A stretch of 64,000 nucleotides of DNA, taken from the NCBI RefSeq assembly GCF_907177275.1, contig NZ_CAJSLV010000054.1, positions 1-64,000 of the forward strand, read 5' to 3'. The position numbers were made by a program, and so were the translations under genes. The notes under the pieces were generated by a model, which saw only the letters and a list, made by a program, of their open reading frames with translations, had not been told where the DNA came from and did not search any database. Shown here piece after piece: positions 25,380 to 35,598 of this stretch; positions within the stretch are counted from its first letter, which is position 1, and every line of letters starts with the position of its first letter. Origin of the DNA: Actinacidiphila cocklensis (GTDB lineage Bacteria; Actinomycetota; Actinomycetes; Streptomycetales; Streptomycetaceae).

Positions 25380-26771
25380 GTGAGCCGATCCGCACACCCC
25401 GCAGGGCCCCGCCACGCCGACGTACTGCCGGAAGGGCACTACGCCGCCCCGCCCGCCGACCTCAACCGGCTGGACGCGCACATCTGGTCGCGCACCGTCA
25501 CCCGCAACGCCGACGGTGCGATCGAGGTCGGCGGGATCGACGTACGGGACTTCGCCGCCGAGTTCGGCACGCCCGCCTACCTGCTGGACGAGGCCGACTT
25601 CCGGGCGCGCTGCCGGGCCTGGAAGGCGGCCTTCGGGCCGGACGCCGACGTCTTCTACGCCGGCAAGGCGTTCCTGTCCCGGGCCGTGGTGCGCTGGCTG
25701 AACGAGGAGGGGCTCAACCTCGACGTGTGCTCGGGCGCGGAGCTGGCCGTCGCGCTGGACGCCGGCATGCCCGCCGAGCGGATCGCGATGCACGGCAACA
25801 ACAAGAGCAACGCCGAGATCGACCGGGCGATCGCGGCCGGGGTGGGCCGGATCGTGCTGGACTCCTTCCAGGAGATCGTCAGGGTCGCGGCCGCCGCCGA
25901 GCGGCACGGGCGGCGCCAGCCGGTGCAGATCCGGGTGACGGTCGGGGTCGAGGCGCACACCCACGAGTTCATCGCGACCGCGCACGAGGACCAGAAGTTC
26001 GGCCTCGCGCTGGCCGGCGGGCAGGCCGCGGAGGCGGTACGCCGGGTGCTGAAGCTGGAGAGCCTGCAGCTGATCGGCATCCACAGCCACATCGGCTCGC
26101 AGATCTTCGACATGGCCGGCTTCGAGGTGGCCGCCCGCCGGGTGGTGTCGCTGCTGGCAGAGATCCGCGACGAGCACGGGGTGCAGCTGCCCGAGATCGA
26201 CCTCGGCGGCGGCCTCGGCATCGCCTACACCGCGGACGACGACCCCGCGGAGCCGTACCAGATCGCCAAGTCGCTCGGCGAGATCGTCACCCGCGAGTGC
26301 GAGGCGGCCCGCCTCGACCCGCCGCGGCTGTCGGTCGAGCCGGGCCGGGCCATCGTCGGCCCGACCGCCTTCACCCTCTACGAGGTCGGTACGGTCAAGC
26401 CGCTCGAAGGCCTGCGGACGTACGTCAGCGTCGACGGCGGGATGTCGGACAACATCCGTACCGCGCTCTACGACGCCGAGTACACCGTCGCGCTGGCCTC
26501 CCGCCGCAGTGACGCGGAGCCGATGCTCAGCCGGGTGGTCGGCAAGCACTGCGAGAGCGGCGACATCGTGGTCAAGGACGCGTTCCTGCCGTCCGACCTG
26601 GCGCCGGGCGACCTGCTCGCGGTGCCGGCGACCGGCGCGTACTGCCGTTCGATGGCCAGCAACTACAACCATGTGCCGCGCCCGCCGGTGGTGGCGGTCG
26701 CGGACGGGCAGCCGCGGGTGATCGTCCGCCGCGAGACGGAGGAGGACCTGCTGCGGCTCGACGTCGGCTGA
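25380..26771 (+). CDS. lysA: Diaminopimelate decarboxylase
   Basis: LysA removes CO2 from meso-diaminopimelate to give L-lysine, the last step of the lysine pathway. The 463-residue product has the alanine-racemase-like PLP barrel with K96 in FYAGKAF as the Schiff-base lysine, HSHIGSQI and the glycine-rich LGGGLGIAY phosphate-binding loop, and the C-terminal beta domain with [10 protein letters not shown] and the [12 protein letters not shown] substrate loop. It starts at GTG 28 bp after the ArgS-like gene and probably shares its transcript. Hom, thrC and thrB follow, grouping the aspartate-family genes. Confidence 0.96.
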   Translation: MSRSAHPAGPRHADVLPEGHYAAPPADLNRLDAHIWSRTVTRNADGAIEVGGIDVRDFAAEFGTPAYLLDEADFRARCRAWKAAFGPDADVFYAGKAFLSRAVVRWLNEEGLNLDVCSGAELAVALDAGMPAERIAMHGNNKSNAEIDRAIAAGVGRIVLDSFQEIVRVAAAAERHGRRQPVQIRVTVGVEAHTHEFIATAHEDQKFGLALAGGQAAEAVRRVLKLESLQLIGIHSHIGSQIFDMAGFEVAARRVVSLLAEIRDEHGVQLPEIDLGGGLGIAYTADDDPAEPYQIAKSLGEIVTRECEAARLDPPRLSVEPGRAIVGPTAFTLYEVGTVKPLEGLRTYVSVDGGMSDNIRTALYDAEYTVALASRRSDAEPMLSRVVGKHCESGDIVVKDAFLPSDLAPGDLLAVPATGAYCRSMASNYNHVPRPPVVAVADGQPRVIVRRETEEDLLRLDVG

Positions 26772-26875
26772 GGCCGGACCCGCAGGCCGCGAGGCCGGAC
26801 CCGCAGGCCGCGAGGCCGGACCCGCAGGCCGCGAGGCCGGACCCGCAGGCCGGGAAACCGGACCCGTAGATCGGG
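26771..26875. repeat. 21-bp tandem repeat after lysA
   Basis: Four almost perfect copies of AGGCCGGACCCGCAGGCCGCG begin at the last base of the lysA stop codon, with a fifth degenerate copy ending at 26875 and traces of a sixth. Each unit can fold on itself through GGCC and CGGCC. The rest of the 26772-27095 gap shows no gene. Confidence 0.85.
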
Positions 26876-27095
26876 AAAGAGGATCTGCGGCAGCTGTGCA
26901 CCGAGCGCAACGAAACACCGCAAGATCGCCGGGCGGACGGCAAATCTCACGGCCCGCCCGGGCGGTCTCGCAATCCGGACACGGCGTGGCTTCTCCCATC
27001 CGGTGGGTGAGACTGGTTCCCTCCACGCCGTACGGGACCGGTGCAGCCGGGACCGTACCCACGCGACACGAGAGCTGTACGAGAGACGAGGTCGG

Positions 27096-28442
27096 ATGAT
27101 GCGTACGCGTCCGCTGAAAGTGGCGCTGCTTGGCTGCGGTGTGGTCGGCTCCGAGGTCACGCGCATCATCACGACGCAGTCGGCCGACCTCGCCGCCCGG
27201 ATCGGGGCGCCGATCGAGCTGGCCGGCATCGCGGTCCGCCGCGCCAACCGGGTCCGAGCCGGAGTGCCCGCGGAACTGCTCACCACCGACGCGACCGCGC
27301 TGGTCAAGCGCGGTGACATCGACGTCGTGGTCGAGGTCATCGGCGGCATCGAGCCGGTGCGCACGCTGATCACCACCGCCTTCGAGCACGGCGCCTCCGT
27401 GGTGTCGGCGAACAAGGCGCTGCTCGCGGCCGACGGCGCCAGCCTGCACGCCAAGGCCGTCGAGCACGGCGTCGACCTCTACTACGAGGCCGCCGTCGCC
27501 GGCGCGATCCCGCTGATCAGGCCGCTGCGCGAGTCGCTGGCCGGCGACAAGGTCAACCGGGTGCTGGGCATCGTCAACGGCACCACGAACTTCATCCTGG
27601 ACAAGATGGACTCCACCGGCGCCGGCTACAGCGAGGCGCTGGACGAGGCCACCGCGCTGGGGTACGCCGAGGCCGACCCGACCGCCGACGTCGAGGGCTT
27701 CGACGCCGCCGCCAAGGCCGCGATCCTGGCCGGCATCGCCTTCCACACCCGGGTCACCATCGACGACGTCCACCGCGAGGGCCTGACCGAGGTCACCGCC
27801 GCCGACATCGCCTCGGCGCGCAAGATGGGCTGTACGGTGAAACTGCTGGCCATCTGCGAGCGGGCGCGCGACGGCCGCTCGGTCACCGCCAGGGTGCACC
27901 CGGCCATGATTCCGCTCAGCCACCCGCTGGCCTCCGTACGCGGGGCCTACAACGCCGTCTTCGTCGAGGCGGAGGCGGCGGGGCAGCTGATGTTCTACGG
28001 TCCCGGCGCCGGCGGTGCACCCACCGCCTCCGCCGTCCTCGGCGACCTGGTGGCCGCCTGCCGCAACAAACTGGCGGCGACCACCGGTGCCGGCGAGTCC
28101 GCTTACACGCAACTGCCGGTGAGCCCGATGGGGGATGTGGTCACCCGCTACCACATCAGCCTCGACGTGGCGGACAAACCGGGCGTCCTCGCACAGGTCG
28201 CCACGGTGTTCGCCGAGCACGACGTGTCCATCGACACGGTGCGTCAGCAGGGCAGAAATCAAGGCAGCGGCGACGACGCCGCCGTCGAGCAGGGTGGTGG
28301 GCGACGGGAGGGCGGCGAGGCCTCTCTCGTCGTCGTCACCCACCGCGCGCCGGACGCCGCCCTCTCGGCGACCGTCTCCAGCCTGCGGAAACTCGACACC
28401 GTACGCGGCGTCGCCAGCATCATGCGTGTGGAAGGGGAGTAG
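27096..28442 (+). CDS. hom: Homoserine dehydrogenase
   Basis: Hom reduces aspartate semialdehyde to homoserine with NAD(P)H, the branch point toward threonine, methionine and isoleucine. The protein is 448 residues from ATG 27096 (a second ATG is adjacent at 27099). It has the Rossmann motif [11 protein letters not shown], the NKALLA and [10 protein letters not shown] catalytic regions, and a C-terminal ACT domain from about residue 350 ([17 protein letters not shown]) that usually gives threonine feedback inhibition. A hydrophilic insertion ([20 protein letters not shown]) interrupts the ACT domain between its helix and last strands. ThrC follows eight bases later. Confidence 0.95.
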   Translation: MMRTRPLKVALLGCGVVGSEVTRIITTQSADLAARIGAPIELAGIAVRRANRVRAGVPAELLTTDATALVKRGDIDVVVEVIGGIEPVRTLITTAFEHGASVVSANKALLAADGASLHAKAVEHGVDLYYEAAVAGAIPLIRPLRESLAGDKVNRVLGIVNGTTNFILDKMDSTGAGYSEALDEATALGYAEADPTADVEGFDAAAKAAILAGIAFHTRVTIDDVHREGLTEVTAADIASARKMGCTVKLLAICERARDGRSVTARVHPAMIPLSHPLASVRGAYNAVFVEAEAAGQLMFYGPGAGGAPTASAVLGDLVAACRNKLAATTGAGESAYTQLPVSPMGDVVTRYHISLDVADKPGVLAQVATVFAEHDVSIDTVRQQGRNQGSGDDAAVEQGGGRREGGEASLVVVTHRAPDAALSATVSSLRKLDTVRGVASIMRVEGE

Positions 28443-28449
28443 ACCCGCA

Positions 28450-29541
28450 ATGAACGGAACAATCGACCAGCCCCGAATGTCGGGCACCCACCAGTGGCGC
28501 GGCATCATCGAGGAGTACCGCGACCGGCTCCCGGTCGGCGCGGACACCCCGGTGGTCACGCTGCTGGAGGGTGGCACCCCGCTGGTCCCGGCCCAGCTGC
28601 TGTCGGAGCGCACCGGCTGTGACGTGTACCTCAAGGTCGAGGGCGCGAACCCGACCGGGTCCTTCAAGGACCGCGGGATGACCATGGCCATCTCCAAGGC
28701 CAAGGAGGACGGCGCCCAGGCCGTCATCTGCGCCTCCACCGGCAACACCTCCGCCTCCGCGGCCGCCTACGCGGTACGCGCCGGCATGGTCTGCGCGGTG
28801 CTCGTGCCGCAGGGCAAGATCGCGCTCGGCAAGATGGGCCAGGCGCTGGTCCACGGCAGCCGCATCCTCCAGGTCGACGGCAACTTCGACGACTGCCTCG
28901 ACCTCGCCAGGGGGCTCAGCGAGAAGTACCCGGTGGCGCTGGTCAACTCCGTCAACCCGGTGCGGATCGAGGGGCAGAAGACCGCCGCCTTCGAGATCGT
29001 CGACGCGCTCGGCGACGCGCCCGACCTGCACCTGCTGCCGGTCGGCAACGCCGGCAACATCACGGCGTACTGGCGCGGATACCGCGAGTACGCCGCCGAC
29101 GGCATGGCCACCCGCAAGCCGCGGATGTGGGGCTTCCAGGCGTCGGGCTCGGCGCCCATCGTCAACGGCGCCCCGGTGCGCAGCCCGCAGACCATCGCCA
29201 CGGCGATCAGGATCGGCAACCCGGCGTCCTGGCAGTTCGCCGAGGAGGCGCGGGACGAGTCCGGCGGCGTCATCGAGGCGGTGACCGACCGTCAGATCCT
29301 GTCGGCCTACCGGCTGCTGGCCGCGAAGGAGGGCGTCTTCGTCGAGCCCGCCTCGGCGGCGTCCGTCGCGGGGCTCCTCAAGGCGGTGGACGAGGGCCGG
29401 ATCGACCCGGGCCAGCGCATCGTCTGCACGGTCACCGGCAACGGCCTCAAGGACCCGGACTGGGCCGTTGCGGGCGCCCCCGCGCCGCTGACGGTGCCCG
29501 TCGACGCGGACGCTGCCGCGCAGAGCCTGGGCCTCGTCTGA
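28450..29541 (+). CDS. thrC: Threonine synthase
   Basis: ThrC converts O-phosphohomoserine to threonine with PLP. The 363-residue product starts at ATG after GGGGAG. K73 in [11 protein letters not shown] is the PLP lysine; [13 protein letters not shown] and the GNAGNI phosphate-binding loop are also conserved. Its length matches the short bacterial threonine synthases. It is co-transcribed with hom, eight bases upstream. The 467-bp gap to thrB contains a strong hairpin, so thrB may be partly uncoupled. Confidence 0.95.
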   Translation: MNGTIDQPRMSGTHQWRGIIEEYRDRLPVGADTPVVTLLEGGTPLVPAQLLSERTGCDVYLKVEGANPTGSFKDRGMTMAISKAKEDGAQAVICASTGNTSASAAAYAVRAGMVCAVLVPQGKIALGKMGQALVHGSRILQVDGNFDDCLDLARGLSEKYPVALVNSVNPVRIEGQKTAAFEIVDALGDAPDLHLLPVGNAGNITAYWRGYREYAADGMATRKPRMWGFQASGSAPIVNGAPVRSPQTIATAIRIGNPASWQFAEEARDESGGVIEAVTDRQILSAYRLLAAKEGVFVEPASAASVAGLLKAVDEGRIDPGQRIVCTVTGNGLKDPDWAVAGAPAPLTVPVDADAAAQSLGLV

Positions 29542-29705
29542 CCTGGCCTTCTGCCCCCGAGGGCACGCCGTGAGGGCGCGCGGGACTGCGCGCGCGACAC
29601 TCCACCGGCCGGTGGTCAGGAGCTGACCGGACAGCCTCTCGGACGGTGGCGAGGTACAGCCCGACGACGGCTGGATCGCGCAGTTCCTCCCCCAGTGCTT
29701 CGCCT

Positions 29706-29738
29706 GAGGGTGCCCCCAGTGCCCCTGGGGGCACCCTC
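29706..29738 (+). terminator. Hairpin between thrC and thrB
   Basis: Arms GAGGGTGCCCCCA (29706-29718) and TGGGGGCACCCTC (29726-29738) form a perfect 13-bp stem with a 7-base loop, about 165 bp after thrC. No T run follows. The remaining 29542-30008 gap shows no gene. Confidence 0.6.
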
Positions 29739-30008
29739 ATGCGGCAGGAGACGTGCCGGCCCTGCACAAGGGCACCCCCCCGCAGAGCGCGCCGCAGGCG
29801 AGGGGCGCACGTCGGAAGGGCGACACGCATCACGCGCTGTGCGTGCGCCCTATGTCGCAGGAGAACCTTCCTTCGATAAGCTGGAACCCAGCGGCACCGC
29901 AGTGTGCCCTGTATTCGGCGGATGCCACCCCGCATCGCCACTCCCCCGCCCCGCCCGGCAATGGTGCCGCGCCCGCAGGGCGAACCGCACAAGGAGATTC
30001 GTCGAAAG

Positions 30009-30932
30009 ATGGCCGGTCCCGCGTTCCGCGCTGCCGCAGTACGAGTGCGCGTCCCCGCGACCAGCGCCAACCTCGGGCCGGGGTTCGACGCCTTCGGGCT
30101 GGCCCTGGGCCTGTACGACGACGTCGTGGTGCGCGTCGCGGACTCAGGACTGCACGTCGACATCGCCGGTGAGGGCGCCGACACGCTGGCGCGGGACGAG
30201 AAACACCTCGTCGTGCGCTCGCTGCGGACCGCCTTCGACCTGCTCGGCGGCCAGCCGCGCGGCCTTGAAGTGGTGTGTGCGAACCGCATTCCGCACGGCC
30301 GCGGCCTCGGCTCCTCCTCGGCCGCGATCTGCGCGGGCATCATCGCCGCCCGCGCGGTGACCATAGGCGGCCCGTCCGTGCTGGACGACACCGCTCTACT
30401 CGAACTGGCCACCGAGATCGAGGGGCACCCCGACAACGTCGCGGCGTGCCTGCTCGGCGGCCTGACCGTGGCCTGGAGCGAGGGCGGTGCGGCCCGGGCG
30501 ATCCGGCTCGACCCCGCGGACTCGCTGGTTCCGGTGGTTTTCGTGCCCGCCACGCCGGTGCTCACCGAGACGGCGCGCGGGCTGCTGCCGCGTACCGTCC
30601 CGCATGTGGACGCGGCCGCCAACGCGGGCCGTGCGGCGCTGCTGGTGGAGGCTCTGACGAGGCGTCCCGAGCTGCTGCTGCCGGCCACCGAGGACCGGCT
30701 GCATCAGGACTACCGGGCGCCCGCGATGCCCGAAACCCTGGCGCTGGTCCACCGGTTGCGCAACGAAGGCGTGCCTGCCGTCGTGTCGGGCGCGGGACCC
30801 ACGGTCCTGGCGTTCACCGACGAGGGGGCAGCCGACAAGGTCTCCCGGTTCGCGGGCGAGGGCTGGGCGGCGAACCGCCTGGCACTGGACGCGTCCGGGG
30901 CGTGTGTACTGCCGCTCGCCGGGGGGCAGTGA
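30009..30932 (+). CDS. thrB: Homoserine kinase
   Basis: ThrB phosphorylates homoserine, feeding threonine synthase. The 307-residue GHMP-family kinase starts at ATG 30009, with AAGGAG about 12 bases upstream. The N-terminal VRVPATSANLGPGFDAFG and the ATP-binding PHGRGLGSSSAAICAG are the family signatures; the C-terminal motif VVSGAGPTVLAF is also present. It lies downstream of hom-thrC in the same orientation and upstream of rho. Confidence 0.95.
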   Translation: MAGPAFRAAAVRVRVPATSANLGPGFDAFGLALGLYDDVVVRVADSGLHVDIAGEGADTLARDEKHLVVRSLRTAFDLLGGQPRGLEVVCANRIPHGRGLGSSSAAICAGIIAARAVTIGGPSVLDDTALLELATEIEGHPDNVAACLLGGLTVAWSEGGAARAIRLDPADSLVPVVFVPATPVLTETARGLLPRTVPHVDAAANAGRAALLVEALTRRPELLLPATEDRLHQDYRAPAMPETLALVHRLRNEGVPAVVSGAGPTVLAFTDEGAADKVSRFAGEGWAANRLALDASGACVLPLAGGQ

Positions 30933-31293
30933 CACGATTGCCGGTCGTTGAGAGGGGGAATGTTCGTTGGATCCGGTAGTGTTAACCTCAAGCCTGCATT
31001 CGATGCCCGATGGGCGAGATGCACCGTGTCCCTTCCGTGGGACCGCTTTTCTTCCGGGAGCCTCCCACACCGCATAGGGCAAGGTCCGAGCAGTCGGATT
31101 CTGCCCGAGCGGTGTTGAGCACGCTCCGGATTTTCGGTACGAGTTCCCTCCGTACCGAAGGCACGTATGTATTTCTGCCGCCATCAGGCGGACCACCGCC
31201 CCGGTTTCTGAGCAGCGGAAACGCCCAGAACCGGACAGCACGACCGGTCGCCGAGCCAGACAGGCCGACGTCCGCTCCAGGGAAGGACCCTTC
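30933..31293. other. rho leader region
   Basis: About 360 bp precede rho. A TAGTGT box near 30976 could be a -10 element but lacks a well-placed -35. Short frames here are not convincing. A long untranslated leader is common for rho, which often controls its own transcription, but no attenuator structure is obvious by eye. Confidence 0.4.
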
Positions 31294-33300
31294 GTGAGCG
31301 ACACCACCGATCTGATGGGCGTGCGCGCAGATGACACTGTCGCCTCGTCCGACGCCGCCGCGCCTGCTAACGGTGCTGCCACGGCCAGTGCGTCGCGGCG
31401 CCGCCGGACCGGGACCGGCCTGGACGGCATGGTGCTGGCCGAACTGCAGCAGCTCGCCTCAGGCCTCGGTATCAAGGGCACCGCGCGGATGCGCAAGAGC
31501 CAGCTGATCGAGACCATCAAGGAGCGCCAGGCCGGCGGCAGCACCCCCGCCGCTTCCGCCCCCGCGGCTGCCGACGCCCCCGTGGCGGACAAGCCCAAGC
31601 GGCGCACCACCTCGAAGGCCCGCATCGAGCAGTCCGCGCAGGAGGCGGCCCCGGCCGCCGCCGCTGCGACGACGGCCACCGCGGCGCCCGAGCAGCGGCA
31701 GGAGCAGAAGCAGATCGAGATCCCCGGCCAGCCGGCCGGTGAGCAGGCCAAGGCCGCGAAGGCCGAGCGGGCGGCCGAGGCCGCCGCCGACACCGCCGAG
31801 GGGCGTGCCGAGGCCAAGGGCGACGGCAAGCAGCAGGGCGGCGACGACCGCCAGGACCGGCAGCGCGGCCAGCGCGGCGACCGCAGGGAGCGCCAGCGGG
31901 ACCGCCAGCGCAGCCGCGAGGACGGCGGCGACGGCGGCAGCCGGCAGGGCAGGGACCGCGGCGACCGCCAGCAGCAGCAGGGCGGCGGCCAGGGCGGCCA
32001 GGGCCAGCAGCAGGGCGGCCAGGGCGGTCAGGGCGGCCCGCAGGACGACGACGAGTTCGGTGACGGGCGGGGCAGGCGCCGGGGCCGCTACCGCGACCGC
32101 AGGGGCCGCGGCAACCGCCGCGAGGAGTTCGGCGGCGGCGGCGAGCCGCAGGTCGCCGACGACGACGTCCTGATCCCGGTGGCGGGCATCCTCGACATCC
32201 TCGACAACTACGCGTTCATCCGCACCTCCGGCTACCTGCCGGGGCCGAACGACGTGTACGTGTCGCTGGCGCAGGTCCGCAAGAACGGGCTGCGCAAGGG
32301 CGACCACGTCACCGGCGCGGTGCGGCAGCCCAAGGACGGCGAGCGCCGCGAGAAGTTCAACGCGCTGGTCAGGCTCGACTCGGCGAACGGCATGGCCGCC
32401 GACTCCGGGCGGGGCCGTCCCGAGTTCAACAAGCTCACCCCGCTGTACCCGCAGGACCGGCTCCAGCTGGAGACCGACCCCGGTGTGCTGACGACCCGGA
32501 TCATCGACCTGGTCTCGCCCATCGGCAAGGGCCAGCGCGGTCTGATCGTGGCCCCGCCGAAGACCGGTAAGACCATGATCATGCAGGCCGTGGCCAACGC
32601 GATCACGACCAACAACCCCGAGTGCCACCTCATGGTGGTGCTGGTGGACGAGCGTCCAGAAGAGGTCACCGACATGCAGCGGTCGGTGAAGGGCGAGGTC
32701 ATCTCCTCGACCTTCGACCGTCCCGCCGAGGACCACACCACGGTCGCCGAGCTGGCCATCGAGCGCGCCAAGCGCCTGGTGGAGCTGGGTCACGACGTGG
32801 TCGTGCTGCTGGACTCGATCACCCGGCTCGGCCGCGCCTACAACCTGGCGGCGCCCGCCTCGGGCCGCATCCTGTCCGGTGGTGTGGACTCCACCGCCCT
32901 CTACCCGCCGAAGCGGTTCTTCGGCGCGGCGCGCAACATCGAGGACGGCGGCTCGCTGACCATCCTGGCCACCGCGCTGGTCGAGACCGGCTCGCGGATG
33001 GACGAGGTGATCTTCGAGGAGTTCAAGGGCACCGGCAACATGGAGCTCAAGCTCGACCGCAAGCTCGCCGACAAGCGCATCTTCCCCGCGGTGGACGTGG
33101 ACGCGTCCGGTACCCGCAAGGAGGAGATCCTGCTCGGCGGCGAGGAGCTGGGCATCGTCTGGAAGCTGCGCCGGGTGCTGCACGCGCTCGACCAGCAGCA
33201 GGCGATCGAGCTGCTGCTGGACAAGATGAAGCAGACCAAGTCCAACGCGGAATTCCTGATGCAGATCGCGAAGACCACGCCGGGTCAGAACAACGACTGA
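31294..33300 (+). CDS. rho: Transcription termination factor Rho, actinobacterial type
   Basis: Rho is the hexameric RNA helicase that ends transcription of untranslated RNA. The GTG start follows GGAAGGA, giving 668 residues against about 420 in E. coli. Residues 50-80 are the Rho N-terminal helical domain ([12 protein letters not shown]). A ~200-residue insertion follows, rich in Arg, Gln, Gly and Asp (for example [16 protein letters not shown]), typical of actinomycetes and thought to bind RNA. The cold-shock-like RNA domain starts near 295 ([19 protein letters not shown]). Walker A is A420-PPKTGK-T427, with [15 protein letters not shown] after it. A 16-bp hairpin lies just after the stop. 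Confidence 0.96.
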   Translation: MSDTTDLMGVRADDTVASSDAAAPANGAATASASRRRRTGTGLDGMVLAELQQLASGLGIKGTARMRKSQLIETIKERQAGGSTPAASAPAAADAPVADKPKRRTTSKARIEQSAQEAAPAAAAATTATAAPEQRQEQKQIEIPGQPAGEQAKAAKAERAAEAAADTAEGRAEAKGDGKQQGGDDRQDRQRGQRGDRRERQRDRQRSREDGGDGGSRQGRDRGDRQQQQGGGQGGQGQQQGGQGGQGGPQDDDEFGDGRGRRRGRYRDRRGRGNRREEFGGGGEPQVADDDVLIPVAGILDILDNYAFIRTSGYLPGPNDVYVSLAQVRKNGLRKGDHVTGAVRQPKDGERREKFNALVRLDSANGMAADSGRGRPEFNKLTPLYPQDRLQLETDPGVLTTRIIDLVSPIGKGQRGLIVAPPKTGKTMIMQAVANAITTNNPECHLMVVLVDERPEEVTDMQRSVKGEVISSTFDRPAEDHTTVAELAIERAKRLVELGHDVVVLLDSITRLGRAYNLAAPASGRILSGGVDSTALYPPKRFFGAARNIEDGGSLTILATALVETGSRMDEVIFEEFKGTGNMELKLDRKLADKRIFPAVDVDASGTRKEEILLGGEELGIVWKLRRVLHALDQQQAIELLLDKMKQTKSNAEFLMQIAKTTPGQNND

Positions 33301-33322
33301 CCCGTCGCAGCGGTAGCGCGTA

Positions 33323-33359
33323 CGGCCCCGCCCACCGGTTTCCCCGGTGGGCGGGGCCG
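33323..33359 (+). terminator. rho terminator
   Basis: A perfect 16-bp stem (33323-33338 with 33344-33359) and a five-base TTTCC loop sit 22 bp after the rho stop. It is a strong GC hairpin with only a short T-containing tail. Confidence 0.8.
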
Positions 33360-33654
33360 TTCGTCTGCCGTGCCCCGGGCGCCCGGGGAGGTGGGGCTTT
33401 TCTTTGCCCAAAGTTGCCGACGGCAAAACCCGTCATGCTGGTCGGACCTCGGCCGCCGGTCATATGATCGGTCGGCCGCAGGTGGGGGGGAATCCATCGT
33501 CGGGACCAGCCCCAGCGTCGGGCGGCGCTTTCCGCTGCCCTGGACCTGCTGCTCCCGGTGTGCCATGCCACCGCTCCTGCGCGTGTTCCTTCCGCCGCCC
33601 GCCGTGCGTCTCGCCGCGGGCGGCGGCTGATGTCCTCAACGACAGGAGTCGTGG
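33360..33654. other. Spacer between rho and the protease gene
   Basis: No gene is supported here. A short frame (33370-33630) lacks a ribosome binding site and a family signature. A promoter for the protease gene is expected but I cannot place it. Confidence 0.4.
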
Positions 33655-35451
33655 ATGTTCCCTGCCCGCAAGGGTGCCGGCCACCGGCGGCGACGGCGTG
33701 GTCCGGTCGCTGTCGGCGTGGCCGCGCTCGGCGCCGGCGCCGCCGGTGTGCTGCTGCTGTCGCCGGCTCACGCCGGCGCGGTGCAGCCGCCGGTGCTTTA
33801 CACCGTCGCACAGCCCCCTGCACCCGCACCGGCCGCGCTCAGCGCCCGGATAGCAGGCGCGGTCAAGGCCGACAACAGCCCTGCCCGCGCCCCGCTCGCC
33901 GCCCCGACGACCACGTCGGGTACGGCCGGCACCACGATCACCCCGATGATCATCGGCGGTACGACGACGACGATCTCCACCGCACCGTGGATGGCCCAGC
34001 TCTGGTACTACGACGACAAGGGCACCGCCACCGAAAGTGACGACACGGGTTTCTTCTGCGGCGGCACCGTGGTGTCCCCGACGAAGATCCTGACCGCCGC
34101 GCACTGCGTGCACGGCTACAACTGGAACCTGAACGGCGCCGTCCTGACCGGCACCGACCAGCTGCCCACCGACAACGGGGACGGCACCTCGGACCTCCAC
34201 GGCGGCACCGCCACCGGCGTCCTGCGCCAGTGGAACCACCCGTCGTACAGCACGGTCACCTACGACAACGACGTGGCCGTCCTGACCCTGGCCCGCACCG
34301 TGGCCGCCAAGCCGCTGCCGATCACCGCGTCGAACGACACCGCGTCGTACGCCGCCGGTACGGTCGCGACCCTGTACGGCTGGGGGCGGACGTCCTCGAC
34401 CACGCAGGACCCGGCGCAGACGCTGAAGAAGGCGTCGCTGCCGATCACCTCCAACACCGCGTGCAGCCAGGAGTACGGCAGCGACTACGTGGCCTCCCAC
34501 ATGGTCTGCGCGGGCGCCCCGGCGACCGGCAGCGACACGGGTACGACCTCGGCCTGCAACGGCGACTCCGGCGGCCCGCTGGTCGTGGCCGGGCGGATCG
34601 TCGGCGTGGTCTCCTGGGGCGTCAAGGACTGCGTCGCCAAGGGCGCCTACAGCGTCTTCAGCCGGGTCAGCGCCTTCGCGGGCGCGATCGAGCCGCGCAT
34701 GGACGACAGCAACATCACCGGCGACGACAAGGCCGACGTGTTCGCCGTCACCCCGGCAGGCGCGGCCTACTACTACGCCTCCAAGGGCACGACGGTCGCC
34801 AACCGGGTCGCCGACGGCGACCTCCCCGGCAGCACCCTGGTCCGGCAGGCCGACCTGAACCGGGACGGCTACCAGGACGTACTGGACCGCACCACCGACG
34901 GCCGGCTGCACTTCCTGAACGGCAGGCCCAACGGCGCCGACGCCACTATCGGCACCGGCTGGAACGGCATGCGGTCCATCTCGGCCCCCGGCGACCTCAA
35001 CGGCGACGGCCTGACCGACCTGGTCGCCACCGACACCAGCGGCAACGCGTGGCTCTACCCGGGCACCGGCACCGGTACCGTCGGCTCCCGCCAGCTGATC
35101 GGCGGCGGCTGGAACACCTACCCCGGCACCGTCTACGGCAAGGGCGACATGAGCGGCGACGGCCGGCCCGACGTGGTCGCCCGCGACGCCTCCGGTGTGC
35201 TGTGGCTCTACAAGGGCACCGGCTCCGGACACACCCCGCTGCTCGCCCGTACCCGGATCGGCAGCGGCTGGAACACCTACAACATCCTCGCGACCGTCGG
35301 TGACATCACCGGCGACGGCCACGCGGACCTGGTGGCCCGCGACGCGTCGGGCGTGCTGTGGCTCTACAAGGGCACCGGCTCCGCCACGACGCCGCTGGCG
35401 GCCCGGGTGCGGATCTGCTCGGGCTGGAACATCTACAAGCAGCTGGGCTGA
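33655..35451 (+). CDS. Secreted trypsin-like serine protease with FG-GAP repeats
   Basis: ATG 33655 follows CAGGAG at six bases; 598 residues. Residues 1-41 are a signal peptide with a run of Arg (RRRRRGP) before a hydrophobic stretch ending SPAHA, so export may be by Tat or Sec. The S1 protease domain (about 95-345) has IIGG, the catalytic His in TAAHC, Asp in YDNDVAVL and Ser in CNGDSGGPL. After it come four FG-GAP/VCBS-type repeats, each with a D-x-N-x-D-G-x-x-D calcium loop (DLNGDGLTDLVA, DMSGDGRPDVVA, DITGDGHADLVA) and a VLWLYKGTG strand, forming a propeller-like C-terminal module. It is flanked by terminators, so it is probably a single-gene unit placed between rho and the LCP gene. Confidence 0.9.
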   Translation: MFPARKGAGHRRRRRGPVAVGVAALGAGAAGVLLLSPAHAGAVQPPVLYTVAQPPAPAPAALSARIAGAVKADNSPARAPLAAPTTTSGTAGTTITPMIIGGTTTTISTAPWMAQLWYYDDKGTATESDDTGFFCGGTVVSPTKILTAAHCVHGYNWNLNGAVLTGTDQLPTDNGDGTSDLHGGTATGVLRQWNHPSYSTVTYDNDVAVLTLARTVAAKPLPITASNDTASYAAGTVATLYGWGRTSSTTQDPAQTLKKASLPITSNTACSQEYGSDYVASHMVCAGAPATGSDTGTTSACNGDSGGPLVVAGRIVGVVSWGVKDCVAKGAYSVFSRVSAFAGAIEPRMDDSNITGDDKADVFAVTPAGAAYYYASKGTTVANRVADGDLPGSTLVRQADLNRDGYQDVLDRTTDGRLHFLNGRPNGADATIGTGWNGMRSISAPGDLNGDGLTDLVATDTSGNAWLYPGTGTGTVGSRQLIGGGWNTYPGTVYGKGDMSGDGRPDVVARDASGVLWLYKGTGSGHTPLLARTRIGSGWNTYNILATVGDITGDGHADLVARDASGVLWLYKGTGSATTPLAARVRICSGWNIYKQLG

Positions 35452-35510
35452 CCCGGCAGGCCTGTGGAAGCACTGAGTGACCGATTGTCGCACAGTGTGA
35501 CGTAAAACTC

Positions 35511-35544
35511 GTCCGCGTACCCCCTGACCTGGGGGTACGCGGAC
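35511..35544 (+). terminator. Terminator after the protease gene
   Basis: A perfect 14-bp stem (35511-35524 with 35531-35544) and a six-base TGACCT loop are followed by GTTCCGGTTTTCC. This is a good factor-independent terminator. Confidence 0.85.
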
Positions 35545-35598
35545 GTTCCGGTTTTCCCCCGGATGCCGACCCCGGCACAGGCGGCGCACGATGGAGGA

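Noticed and set aside
26771..26875. Tandem repeat considered as a CRISPR array
   Set aside because: Units are contiguous with no spacers and no cas genes are nearby.
25329..28748. 1139-codon open frame antisense to lysA, hom and the start of thrC
   Set aside because: It is the mirror of strong third-position GC bias in real genes and encodes no recognisable domain; the plus-strand genes are certain.
31459..33426. 655-codon open frame antisense to rho
   Set aside because: Shadow of the repetitive Arg/Gln/Gly insertion; composition only.
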